From Klebsormidium nitens (taxonomy: Eukaryota; Streptophyta; Klebsormidiophyceae; Klebsormidiales; Klebsormidiaceae), in NCBI GenBank assembly GCA_000708835.1, contig DF237117.1, positions 62,001-126,000 on the forward strand: 64,000 nt of DNA, in the 5' to 3' direction. Positions 22,384 to 33,767 of this stretch are shown piece by piece (the first letter of the stretch is position 1; every line of letters starts with the position of its first letter). A program made the translations under genes and the position numbers. The notes under the pieces are model-generated. The model was not told the DNA's origin. It saw only the letters and a program-made list of their open reading frames with translations, and did not search any database.

Positions 22384-25300
22384 ATGGCGGCGGATGAGAT
22401 GCAGAAGCGAGCAGAACTAAGACGGGCGATTGGCGAACTGAGCGAAAGGGGCCTTGTGCAAGCCGCAAAATGGTGAGTGGGGCTCCTGGGCATGCTTCAA
22501 ATATAGCTTGTATCGTCAATGCACAGATGCGCTGATTGTCCGCTGTACCAATTGGGCCAATTGAAGGTCTGAGTTGCTGTAGCTCTTTTTGGTGGCATCA
22601 TTGAGAGATATGAGGAGTTCGACCCGCACCACCCTTCACTACTGCCTGGGCAGATGGGAGAAGAAGGATACTTTACGCTTTGATCACAGTACCCCTTGCA
22701 AGGGCTTCAATCTGCAGCGTGAGCGATGGAAAAAAATCGCTGGAAAAACGATCCCCCCTCCAGAAGACTGATATGTTTTCAAGCAGGAGCAGCATTGGGG
22801 AAGCATCTGAGTTTACTGCTTAAAATTGAAGGATAGTCGAAACAACTTTCATGGAAAAGTTTTCGAAAGTCCCCTGCTCTGTGAAAGTCCCCCTGCTTCT
22901 CCCACTGCCTCTCCATTTCTTACAACGGTAGAAGGAATGTCAGCCCTCCTTCAGAACTGGGGTTAATTTTCCTCAACACAATGCCTTTTATAAACACGCA
23001 TTATGATTTAAAACATCATGAGCGCTCTCCCATCAAACGACTTATCTGCCCGTCTTCGGAACCCATCCACATAACCTGACAGCGCTGTGTGGTTCCGAAA
23101 ACCACCGCCGAAGCTCACAATAAACTCCTTAAGGAGTCATCGTTAAAAGGTTTCACCACCTTTTGTAAACCGGGGCTGCCGAGCAACTTCCAAAAACCAC
23201 CGCCGAAGCTCACAAAAACTCCTTCAGGAGTCACCAATCAAAGTTGTTTCACCACCTTTTCTAACCCAGGGCTGCCGAGCAACTACCAAAGACCATCGCC
23301 GAAGCTCACAATAAACTCCTCCTGGAATCACCGTTAGAACTTTTCACCACCTTTTCTAACCCAGGGCTGCCGAGCAACTTCCAAAAACCACCGCCGAAGC
23401 TCACAATGAACTCCTTCAGGAGTCTCCTATCAAACTGAAAAGACAAGTACCACTGTGATTAGCAATGATGGAGGTAAATACTGTGGCTATAGCAATAGAG
23501 GACTAAGCGTATTTGACCACCTCTTCTGACCCAGGGCTGCCGAGCAACTGGTCGGCCTCTCGGACGCGGACGGCCCCTCCACGTCCGGTGGCGTGTCCGC
23601 AACTCCCTCCGTAACCACACGGAAGTCCCGCAAGAAAGAGCCCTCTGCTCTCAAAGGTTGCCTGTCGCTAGAAGAATCAGAGCAGACGAAATCGGAAGAG
23701 GACGTGCTTTTGCTGGGGAAAGTGCTGTTCGACTCGAAGGAGTACAGGCGAGCGGCGCATGCGTTGCGGGAGTGCACGAGCAAACGGGGGACGTTTCTGC
23801 GGTGTTACGCAACATACTTGGTGAGTTCTTTTTGTTGGATACATGAAGTTCTTTCAATTAGTTCACGTTTTCTTTCTTTGAGAGGAAAAACTCGAATGAA
23901 GGACTTCAGATTCGTCGATCCGCTTGTTAAAAGCGCTTTCATTAAACGCGTCAGACATCGAGTTTCAGACTTGATTCGCAACCGAACGGGAGCACTCCTA
24001 ACTTTCCAGAACCCTGGCAGACATAATGGAAAGTTGGATGCAAATAGATGAACTTTAGTGGTACCCTTGTTCTGGCATTTTCGTCTGTGTGTCAGATGCG
24101 GCTAAGCATGCCACCCTCTTGTTGTTTATGAGTGCGTTTTGGAAGTCAAAATGAACGAACGGTCGTCCGCAGGGCCTTGCTGTAATCTAGAAAGCTCCTG
24201 TTGATGTACCTGAGCATCTGAAGTACCTACGTCTACTGACCAAGCGACTTACATCCGAAGTAGAGCCCATGCCTAGAAGTTCAGTGCTTTGACCTCAAGC
24301 CCCTGCAGGGCTACTGGACACCGGTTGCAGGCGGGTAAGAAGCAACCAGGGCAAGGCATTGTGGTAATAGGAGGCCTGGAGAGACGGGTGCCATCCAAAC
24401 AAAGTCTGGATCGATCGTTTTGAGTCTGCTGGGCGCACGTGTCCGTTCCATAGCCTTGACACCATTCTGCAGGTTGCAGAGAGGCAACATGAGCGATATG
24501 TGGAGGCGACCGGTCGGCTGGAGAAACTGTGAAGTCGTCATCCAGACTTTCGGGTGTCAACTTTGCTCGAAAACTTAAGGCTTCTGATTCCGACACCATC
24601 TCGCAGGCTGGCGAGAAGCGGAAAGAGGAGGAGATCGTGGAGGTCGCAGGTCCGAAGAACGATGTTGTATATTGACTAAAAACCTTTTGAGTGTCATTGT
24701 TACTACCGGAATATGAGCCTCCTGAGGTTTGACACTATCTCGCAGGCTGGCGAGAAGCGGAAAGAGGAGGAGATCGTGGAGGTGGCGGGTCCGCTGGGGA
24801 AGAGTGACGTCATCAACCAAGACCTGGAGAGCCTCGAGGCGGAGCTGGGGGGGCGCTACTTGCAAGGGCAACTCGATGCTTTTTCCACGTACTTGTGAGT
24901 CTGGATATATACTTCACCTGAAAGACTTCAAAAGACTTCGAAAGACTTCGACAGATACATTTATCTGAGTGTGTGCCACTTCTCGACTTTACCGGCGACT
25001 CCCGTTTTTTGCATTTTCATTCAGACCTGAGCATAATATTAGAGACAAAACTAAGCTGCACGGAATCTACTCGCAGCTCAAAAGCTCGATCGTGTTGTCA
25101 CTCATAGTCTGAACCCCATAACTCTGATCTCTTGCTCCTTTCTTTCTGCCTTTTATCCTGGAAGACGAATGGAAGAAAGTCTGATTCTCCAGTCTATCCT
25201 TGCAGATACGGCGTCGTTTTGCATCAGCGGGAAAAAAAGGCGGAGGCACGGAAGGCCCTCGCCATCAGTGTGAATGCGTACCCCTGGAACTGGAGCGCCT

Positions 25301-28300
25301 GGCTCGAGCTGCAAGAGCTCTGCACCAAACTGGAGGACGTGAGTGTATTCCCACTTTGCCACTACAGCGAGTTTGCTGCCGCTGATTTCCTCCTGTCGGG
25401 CTGTATTCCCCCCTGTATTCCCTCCTGAGATATAGATGCGACACCGCGAATCGATGCCGATCTCGGCTTGCTTTCGAAGTATTTTGGAGTCACCTCGACC
25501 GATCGCCCATCCTTTCAAAGAGTTACCGACGTCAGTATCAGGTCACAATCTGGGACAGCCACGTGCAGCCGCTGGAAAGGAGATGTTACCGACGAAAGGT
25601 TGCGGAGAACAAACTGTCAAAATTTTCGTTTCTGCGTGTGGTGAGACACGAGTAAGCAATCGTACTTGGATCTGATTCGTGCCACCTTCTGACACATGAG
25701 TAGATGAAATATAATGCAGCTGCCAACGCTAGCGCTGGAGCCGCACTCGAAGCGCAAGTTTTTCCACGCGAGCCTGGCTCTCGAGAAAGCACAACAATAA
25801 AAGCTTCTTTCTTCTCCCTCGAATCTCTCGCTCAGATTCTTCTTTGCTTGCTACAATTACCGACGCTCGTGTTAGAACCGCCCCGAATGCGCAACTTTGT
25901 CTACGCAAGCCTTGCGCGCAGGGAGGAAAGACGAACTTGAATAATGTCTGGTGTTCCTCGGTACACTTTCTTGGCAAGGCATCGACTCCTTCGCTTGCTA
26001 CAGATACCGACGCTCGCGCTAGAGCCGCACTAAGTTCGTAACTTCTTGTACGCGAGCTTGGCGCTCAGGGGAACAACGACAAACTCAAACGGCTTTATTT
26101 TCTCCTCTCTCAGTTTCTCGCTAAGGCATTGACTTCGCTTGCCACAGTTGCCAACGCTCACGTTAGAACCGCCCCGAATGCGCCCCTTTTTCCATGCAAG
26201 CCTGGCGCTCAGGGGAGCAAAGACAAACCCAAACGGCTTTGTTTTTCTCTCTCACTTTTCGCTAAGGGACTAACTTCTTTACTTGCTACAGTTGCCGACG
26301 CTCGCCCTAGAACCCCATTGAATGCGCTACTTCTTTTACGCAAGCCTGGCGCTCAGGGGGACAAAGACAAACTCCAAAGGCTTTGTTTGCTCCTCTCTCA
26401 ATTCTCGCTGAAGAGTTATATGTTTTGCTTGCTACAGTTGCCAACGCTCGCGCTAGAGCCGCACTGGATGCGCGACTTTTTCCATGCGAGCCTCGCGCTA
26501 AAAGAGCAAAAGAACGAAGCATCAAAACATACTCAACTAACGAACTAACCAGCTAATCTCTCGCTAAGGCACTTTTTTAACTCTACCCAGTTGCCGACGC
26601 TCGCGCTAGAGCCGCATTGGATGCGCGACTTTTTCCACGCGAGCCTCGCGCTGAAGGAGCAGAAGAACGAGGAGGGCCTCCAGCAGTACCGCGCGCTCGC
26701 GGCCGCGTTTCCGCGCAGCGACTACGTCGTCGCGCAGACCGCCACCGCGCACTACAACCTCCGCCGTAAGCCTTGAAAGTCGATCATCATTCTTTGTCTT
26801 TGATGTCTTTTGTCCGTGTGAGGTCGATTCGCTTCCTTTCGTCTGCTCCTTTTGAGGCGATACTAAGTTCGCTTTGCTTTCCCGATTGCCGACGGATAAG
26901 ACTTCCGCTTCTTGTTTGTTCAGATGCAGACCGACTGCTCAACGTGTCCGGTTAAGCAGGGTTGTGAAAAACATCCTCAGAAAATACGTTATCTGCTTCA
27001 ATGTAGACGACAACCTGGAATGCAAACCGCCAGCGAAGTGCATTGTTCCTTGCAGACCTGGTGGCCATACATGGACACTTCACGTTGGCCGATCGTAGAA
27101 CATCGGCGGTAGCCTGTAGGGTGATACGGAGAGTGTGGGAGCACGACAAGAAGTTCTCCCACCCTTTGTTCTCAACCTCACCCTTTGTTCTCAACCTCAA
27201 TCCCTCGGAAAAGTCTGATCCTAGCAACGTAAAGTTACCGTTCGGAATCATTGCCCTTTTGAGAAACCCTAGAACCCTACGAGTCCATCAAACCCTACAG
27301 TCTTCTTTGTCTTTCTTTTGACAGAGTTTGACGAGGCTCAGGAGCTGTTCGAGCAGCTGCTTGACTCGGAATTTATGACGTTGTTGAAACGTCCGGTACC
27401 CGGCATCGAAAGTTTTCCATCTGGCGATCCTCCCGTTCTTACACAAACCCGGAATTTTACACTAACCCTAAACTAACTCTAGCTAACCCAGAATCTATCT
27501 TTGACAGAGTTCGACGAGGCTCAGGAGCTGTTCGAGCAGCTGCTCAAGTCGGACCCGTACCGCGTCGATGGGCTTGACATCTACTCCAACATTCTGTACG
27601 TCAAGGAGTGCTTCTCGGCGCTCAGCTACCTGGCGCACAAAGCGGTGCTGACCGACAAGTACCGGCCCGAAACCTGCTGTATCATAGGTGGGTAAGAGGA
27701 GCTTCCTCGCCTTTCTCCTTGACTTCTTAAACTTGTTCAACTTTCTCGTGGTCTTAGCTTGAAAAAGCATCAATACCGCATCTGATAGAGGTTGTTGGAG
27801 GAGTGCTTCTCTGCCCTCACTTATCTTGCGCACAAAGCGGTGCTGACCGACAAGTACCGCCCCGAAACATAGGTGGGTTTGAAGCTTGTGTCTTCTTTTT
27901 CCCCTCTTTTTTCGGATCAGATCTACGGGAAGAAAGAAGCAGAAACGTTGAGTTGTGCTTGTCCGCCCTCAGCTATTTGGCGCACAAAACGGTGCTGACC
28001 GACAAGTACCGGCCCGAAACTTGCTGTATCACAGGTAGCTAATTGTTGTTCCCCTCTTTGTGCCTCTGTCGTACCCACTCCTAGGATTATTTCGTTGTAA
28101 AGAAGCCAGAATCGATCTCTGACAGCCAGTATTTTTGCAAGATGCTTGCGTTTCTGCGCTTAGATACCTTGGCACAGGGCTGTGCTAAGATTCAAATTCG
28201 TGGGCCGGGGTCTCTTGCACCGTAGGTGGGTTTGTCATGGTTAAGGGTCTCTCTCTCTCCCGCTTTCGACATGGTAGAGACTTCGTTCTCTTTTCTTTCC

Positions 28301-31300
28301 CCCATGCAAGCTTTAGCCAAATTCGTTTCACCATTGCAGGAAACTACTACAGCCTAAAAGCGCAGCACGAACGGGCCGTGCTCTACTTCAAGCGGGCCCT
28401 AAAATTGAACAGGTGCGAGAGCTTTCGCTCTAGTTCTCGCTAGAAGCGCGCCGTCTCCTGCCGGCAAAGCTGCGCGACTGTCGCCCCTTCTCGCTCACAT
28501 ACTAATGCATAACTTTCTCACTGGATGTCTTTGATGCGTTTTTCCAGCACTACATCTGCCTTCTGCCTACTACCTTTCTGTTGTACTGTACAAACTTTTG
28601 GCCCCTCGCACCAGTTGTGTATGCTGGTCGCAAATTTCGCACGAGGAAGCAAAGCGCTGATCGAGCGGATTAGGATATCTTGATTTCTCAAGTATGTGTG
28701 TTAAGGCCTTCAGGTAGTAACTTTCAATCAGACGGGCCAGTGTGTCCGACTTGCTTTGATGATTTTGCAGGGTGCATTTTCATCTCAAGTTCAGAAAACT
28801 CTTTCGCTTTCGAAAGCAACATGCTAGATCTCGTGTCGTTGCATAGATACATTAGTTCTCACACTCCTTCTCCTAAACCAGTCAAGCCTTTCAGCATTGG
28901 GGTGACACTTGATATTCGCAAATTACTCGTGGGAGTTTGCGTACCAAAAACGGTGTCAATCTTCCCCTGCAGAAACTATCTTTCGGCGTGGACGCTTATG
29001 GGCCACGAGTTTGTCGAGATGAAGAACACACCCGCCGCCATCGATGCTTACCGAAGGGCCGTAGGTCAGATCTCTCCGCTTTTCCTCTCTTCGATCCAAA
29101 TCCAAGCTACTTTGATTACTTTCAGAGTTTCGTATCTCGTTTCTGCAAAGTGTGTTTCTTCTTCTTGCGTTGTTGTTCTCCGATTCACCCCCTGTGCAAG
29201 GACGATGCGTTCTGTGTTCTCTGTTCATCTTTAGCAGCAGGGGCTCTGTCGCTAAGCGACGCGATTTTGCGGAGTCCTTCTCGACGACAATGGTGCCGAG
29301 CCACCTATGCTTGCTTCGCTTGCATTCTTTCCACCTAAATCGGGTTCAGGGGGTCCGCTCTGTCTGTTCTCGTCTCCGTTCGTCCGGTTTGAACGTTCTT
29401 GAACCGAAAGGTTCAAGTCAAGATTCACGACTCTCGAATTCTTTGAGGGACGGTGTTTCCGCGAGATCCTCCGGAAACAAAAGCTGACGACCCTAAACCC
29501 TCAAAAGCTGGCCATTGCAGATATCGACCCTAAGGACTATCGAGCGTGGTACGGACTGGGCCAGACGTACGAGATCCTCGCGATGCCATACTACGCGCTG
29601 TACTACTATCGGAGAGCGACGCAGCTTAGGTAAGTCCTTTGTCGAACCACTGACGAAGAGCATCGCGGTTGCAGTATCTTTTAGACCGAAAAACTTTTCA
29701 AGCAAGGGGAGCAGCTTTTATACTTTGCTTTTTTTGAATTGGAAGAGCAGACTTCTCTTACAAAAGAAAGCGACAGTCTGAGGTGGTTCTGGTTTGAGGA
29801 CGTGCTTTGACGATTTTGCGGCGAGGCCTATACAAACATTTCAAGACATGCTTCCGGGAGTCAGCTACTACCAGAATCCACATTGCTTTGTTGAACGTAG
29901 GAACAGTCTGCACCCTTTGTTCTGAGCTCGGCTTCCACCCGGCGGCACGTTTGTTTCGATCTAGTTGACTTCAGCATTTGCCTTGCCCATGATCCAGATA
30001 TTGCCGACCGGACCGATGTGTGATGGGGCTAGTGGTACAAGAAAACCAGCTTGGCATGCAAAGCGTCCCTATTATGATTATGGAACCTTCTTCGGAACCC
30101 CCCGAAAGAATACGCTCAATGTTCTGATTGCCCAAACCCTATCGTTGACCCGGATTCGACAACGCCTCAAACTAGCACTCTTGCAGGCATGTGTGTGCAA
30201 TGGGCCAGTCTTACGAGAACGAGCAGCGGGGCATGCACGAGGCGGCCATTCGGATCCAAAACCCTCGCCCTGATCTCCACTGTTTGCATCCGTTGCATGG
30301 CCCAATCCCCGTCGTTGAATTTCTTAGCACTATTTTTGCGCAGGCCAAACGATCCGCGCATGTGGTGTGCGATGGTGCAGTGCTACGAGAACGAGCAGTT
30401 GGGGATGCAAGAGGCAGCCACTCGGCGTTACTCAACACACTATCCTATGCCGATGCTCAGGACAACGTTCTAGCGCTGTAAACCAAAGTAACTCTTGAAC
30501 CCATTTTCAGGCCCAATGACCCGCGCATGTGGTGCGCAATGGGTCAGTGGTACGAGAATGAGCAGTTGGGGATGCAAGAGGCGGCCACTCGGCGCTACTT
30601 AACACTCTATCATACGCCAATGTTCAGCATGATGCACGAGCGCTGTAAACCAAAGTACATCTGGATTCCATTTCCAGGCCGAACGACCCGCGCATGTGGT
30701 GTGCAATGGGCCAGTGCTACGAGAATGAGCAGCTGGGGATGCAAGAAGCCGCCATCCGCTTAACTAAAGCTCGTCCTAGATTCTGATTCCAACAACGTTG
30801 CCTAAAGCTTTTGTGGTGGCCGAAACCACATCGTTAACCCTGCGTTAAACCCTCTCATCCTTGCAGGCCGAACGACCCGCGCATGTGGTGTGCGATGGGC
30901 CAGTGTTACGAGAACGAGCAGTTGGGAATGCAAGAGGCCGCCATCCGTTGCTACTCGAAATTCTATCCTATGCCAATGCTCAGTATGATGCATAAGCGCT
31001 GTTAATAAAAGGAATTTTTGAACCCATTTTCAGGCCCAATGACCCGCGCATGTGGTGCGCAATGGGCCAGTGTTACGAGAACGAGCAGCTAGGGATGCAA
31101 GAAGCCGCTATCCGGTGCTACCGGCGCGCCGTGAGCTACGAGGACCGCGAGGGGATTGCGCTGCACAAGCTCGCGCGCCTGCATCAACAGCTAGAGCAGG
31201 TGCGGGGACTGTCGACTAGAATGCGAAATTCCGGGGATTTTGCGCCGGGTTTGAAGAGTCTCAAGCTCCTGGTCCGTTTCTGGGGCGGGAAGCTCAGATT

Positions 31301-33767
31301 TCAGGCATTTGGGGGTTTTAGCTGCTTTTGGGTTGAGGATGTTGACAATGGAGATTTTCGTGAGGCGTTCGTATTAAGGCCTGCGCATCTGATGAGGCAA
31401 GAGGCAATCTATTGCACAGCTATTGGATACTTGTCCCCATTCTAGGACGCACTTGAGATAAGGGCTTGGGGAATGACGTCACAGCAGATAAACACGGCGC
31501 AGCGATGGAGTGTCCTTATCAGAACAGTCAGTTGCTGACGTCACTTTCTGGTGCGTTCGTTGCCAGATGGACGAAGCGGCGCACTACTTCCGGAAGAACC
31601 TCGAGCGGATGGAACAAGACCAGGTGAGCCAACAGACGCCGACTCTTTCCTCCGATCTTTATGTTGCTTAATCCTCATCTCAAAGAAAGCTAACTGCTCC
31701 GCATTTTCTTTTGTGCGCCAGGACTTGTCGGACGGTCGATGCGGTTAAACAAGCGGTTCCTCTTGCCCGCCGTACGCTGCCCTCAAATCGCATACGGGGT
31801 CAATTGAGTATTTTCTGCTTTCCACGGTCTAATACGCCAACACTTGACAGGAGCTCTTCAATTTTACTTGCGCCCAAAAGGGGACACCTCGAACCAGCAC
31901 TGTCACAACGACAGAGACGTTGGCAGACCCTTTGACGGATTACCTTCTCGCAGTGGATTCTCTTCACCCGTTATGTGGTCTCTGCTTCTCGTTCCAAATT
32001 GGGAAGGCTCATAAAGACTGGTAGTTTACCATCTTCCAAAGTTGTTGCGATGAATTTCATAGCAGTCCAATAGGCGTTGCGTAGTAACGGCGCTGCTACT
32101 GGACCGCGATCCGGAAAAGATAAGAAAAAAGGAGCGCATCCAAGCAGAATCCTGTACAGGCCCTGATGTTCCTGGCAGCATACTGCAAGCCACTTGTGAC
32201 GACATTGACCTCAGCGGCTGACATCAGGCAGACTCCACATTCCCTTCAACCATCTTTTCCAACCCTGCATTTGCAGGCCGGCGGGCGCGGCGTGTCAGAG
32301 GCGCTTGTATTGTTCGCAGCGTACTGCAAAGACGACCAGCGAGTCTGTGACATGGGTTCTACTAATTGACGTTAGGCAGAGTTTTACGATCATTTCAACC
32401 AGCTTTCAAACCCTGGCTAACCAGCTCTAACCCTGGGTTTGCAGGCTGATGGGCACGACATAGTGGAGGCGCTGGTAATCCTGGCGGCAAGAACCGTGAA
32501 CGGCAAACTGTGACGTCGGCCTTACGTTAGGCAGAGTTCTACGATTAACCAACTGAAGTTTGAAAAAGTTCAAAACCCTGGCTAACCAGCTTTCAAACCC
32601 TGGGTTTCCAGGCGGACGGGCGCAATGTGGTGGAGGCGCTTGCATTCCTGGAGCGAAGTGTAAAGGCGATTAGCGAATCTATGACAACGGGTTCACCAAC
32701 TGACCTTAGACAGTCTTTTCCAATCCCTTTAACCAGCTTTCAGAACCTGGCTAACCAGCTTTCAAACCTTGGGTTTGCAGGCGGACGGGCGCGACGTGGT
32801 GGAGGCGCTGGTGTTCCTGGCCGCGTACTGCAAGAACCAGGGCCTATTACACGAGGCGGAGCAGTACTGCACCAAGCTCATGGACTATGGGGCCCCGGTT
32901 AGTAACTGCTCTTGTTTTGTTGCCTGGTTTCAAAGAGTCGTCCTTGTTACGCCTCTCTCGTTACTCGTGAAAGGTGGTTGCATTTTCGGTAAACAGGGCG
33001 TGCTGCATGAGGCTGAGCAGCACTGCACTCAGCTCTTGAGGACCCTTGCAAGTCGGACGTTCTCAAGAGCTTGATTCTGTCGTGGCTCTGGCCCTCCCTT
33101 ACGCCCTCTCCACATCTTGAGGTGTTCAACATTCGGAAAAAGTAGGCCGGTTGTTGCGCTTTGCGAAAACCTCAGTACAGGGGAGTTGAAGTTGGCCGCT
33201 TCTTTCCGAACCACTTTTCTTACTACGCACTTCGTTCTGCTCTTTTCGTTCTCCCTTGTGCGGAGCAAGGCGTCTTGTCAGAAGTAACTCTTACAAGCTT
33301 GTCTTCTCCTTCCTAGACCGCATACCAGTCGGTCGCTTCGTGCACTGAATGTCAAAAAGCTGTTATAATTGCTTCGCTGCCGATTTCGCTTCAGGCGTGA
33401 AGCCGGGCTGCCAAGGTAGAGCTCGATTCTGCCAAGCTGGAGGATTGGCTGCAAACCCACGTGCGCTTAGGTATTAGCTCAGAAAAGCTTGGCTCGTTTT
33501 GAGCGGCAACAAGCAGCGCTCAGTCTGACGCCGACTTCCGTACTCGGAATCCGACAGCGCTTGAGAAATCTTGTCATGCCCGACATGAGAATATGATTCA
33601 TAGCAAGCTCAAACACATCTCATCTTTCTTACCGATCTGACCCCTGATCCGAAACCCGTCTCTTGCAGGAGAAGGAGGAGGCCAAGGCAATCTTGCGAGA
33701 GATCCGGAGCGTCCAAGAGCACGGCGTTCTATCCCCACATATGGACCTCGAGAGTTATACGCCTTGA
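22384..33767 (+). CDS. APC8: APC8/CDC23, TPR subunit of the anaphase-promoting complex
   Basis: Scaffold subunit of the APC/C ubiquitin ligase, nuclear/cytosolic, needed for mitotic exit. Thirteen exons: 22384-22472, 23535-23820, 24746-24894, 25206-25338, 26591-26765, 27508-27687, 28340-28412, 28973-29064, 29521-29629, 31034-31199, 31567-31623, 32781-32897, 33669-33767. All join in phase to 574 residues, close to the usual ~580 of plant APC8. Landmarks in order: [20 protein letters not shown] at the N terminus; [75 protein letters not shown]; and an ESYTP C terminus. The whole chain is TPR helices after residue ~100. Exons 2, 3, 5, 6, 10 and 12 are preceded by tandem decayed copies of their own starts, and exons 6 and 12 are followed by donor-side copies. 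A decayed segmental copy of the 3' part lies at 37200-38290. The gene reads as intact. Confidence 0.96.
23085..23534 (+). repeat. Acceptor-side tandem array before APC8 exon 2
   Basis: Near-identical units of about 95 nt contain an ACCACCGCCGAAGCTCACAA block, a CTCCTTxAGGAGTC block, a TTTCACCACCTTTTCTAACC tract and the exon-start motif GGGCTGCCGAGCAAC. Exon-start equivalents are at about 23174, 23270 and 23365, then the true start at 23535. The low divergence suggests this is one of the younger arrays in the window. The last gap is longer (170 nt) because extra sequence separates the array from the real acceptor. Confidence 0.9.
24331..24745 (+). repeat. Acceptor-side tandem copies of APC8 exon 3
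   Basis: Segments equivalent to the acceptor and start of exon 3 (true start 24746) begin at about 24331, 24473 and 24607, with spacings of 142, 134 and 139 nt. The 24607 copy keeps over 40 nt almost unchanged (GCTGGCGAGAAGCGGAAAGA and onward). The 24473 copy is clearly diverged, and the 24331 copy retains only GCGGGTAAGAAGC after a GACACC...GCAG stretch. Similarity thus declines with distance from the real exon. Confidence 0.85.
25720..26590 (+). repeat. Six acceptor-side tandem copies before APC8 exon 5
   Basis: Copies of the exon 5 start, encoding an [20 protein letters not shown]-like peptide, begin at about 25720, 25857, 26004, 26147, 26292 and 26438, before the true exon at 26591. Spacings are 137, 147, 143, 145, 146 and 153 nt. 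The inter-copy segments are themselves alike: a CTCTCTCAxTTTCTCGCTAA-like pyrimidine tract, then TTGCTACAG. The unit is therefore intron tail plus about the first 75 nt of the exon. Most copies keep an AG acceptor (the 25857 copy has AA) and drift into stops. None contains the exon's donor. Confidence 0.95.
27325..27507 (+). repeat. Single acceptor-side copy of APC8 exon 6
   Basis: At about 27325, after CTTTTGACAG, the first ~36 nt of exon 6 (encoding [12 protein letters not shown]) recur almost unchanged. The copy then diverges into unrelated sequence. It sits 183 nt before the true exon start at 27508. Confidence 0.9.
27688..28229 (+). repeat. Three donor-side copies of APC8 exon 6
   Basis: Downstream of exon 6 the exon's 3' part and its donor recur with exon-end equivalents at about 27872, 28034 and 28225, spaced 185, 162 and 191 nt from the true end at 27687 onward. 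The first two copies encode [15 protein letters not shown] almost intact and end in an AGGTGGG or AGGTAGC donor-like sequence. The third (28139-28229) is strongly decayed. The copies lack the exon's 5' half and acceptor, the mirror image of the acceptor-side arrays. Confidence 0.9.
30004..31033 (+). repeat. Six acceptor-side copies before APC8 exon 10
   Basis: Copies of the exon 10 start (encoding [20 protein letters not shown]) begin at about 30004 (weak), 30187, 30344, 30511, 30678 and 30867, then the true exon at 31034. Spacings after the first are 157, 167, 167, 189 and 167 nt. The last four are over 80 nt long and very similar to the exon, extending to the AIRCY region. They then break into stops or unrelated sequence. 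Each is headed by a pyrimidine-rich tract and a CAG. Confidence 0.95.
32160..32780 (+). repeat. Four acceptor-side copies before APC8 exon 12
   Basis: Exon 12 start copies (encoding [18 protein letters not shown]) begin at about 32160 (internally deleted), 32277, 32445 and 32612, before the true start at 32781. Spacings are 117, 168, 167 and 169 nt. Each is preceded by an intron tail containing repeats of an AACCAGCTTTCAAACCCTGG-like element. They carry frame-breaking changes soon after the shared block. Confidence 0.92.
32993..33047 (+). repeat. Donor-side copy of APC8 exon 12
   Basis: About 95 nt after the donor of exon 12 a segment again encodes a [14 protein letters not shown]-like peptide, matching the exon's own [14 protein letters not shown]. 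It lies on the 3' side, as expected for a donor-side unit. No clear donor remains. Confidence 0.75.

Noticed and set aside
23085-23534. CRISPR-like regular repeat
   Set aside because: The context is a eukaryotic intron, the repeat is long, there are no unique spacers of constant size, and the repeat contains the exon 2 start.
25720-26765. Arrays interpreted as mutually exclusive alternative exons
   Set aside because: The upstream copies lack the 3' half of the exon and its donor, carry indels and stops, and one has lost its AG, so they cannot replace the exon.
25704-26776. Series of short plus-strand ORFs that look like a family of small related proteins
   Set aside because: They are the decayed copies of the APC8 exon 5 start read through adjoining intron sequence. 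They share only the exon-derived segment and have no independent starts.
30187-30993. Repeated ORFs with a [13 protein letters not shown]-like peptide as separate genes
   Set aside because: They are the acceptor-side copies of APC8 exon 10, truncated by stops and without donors.
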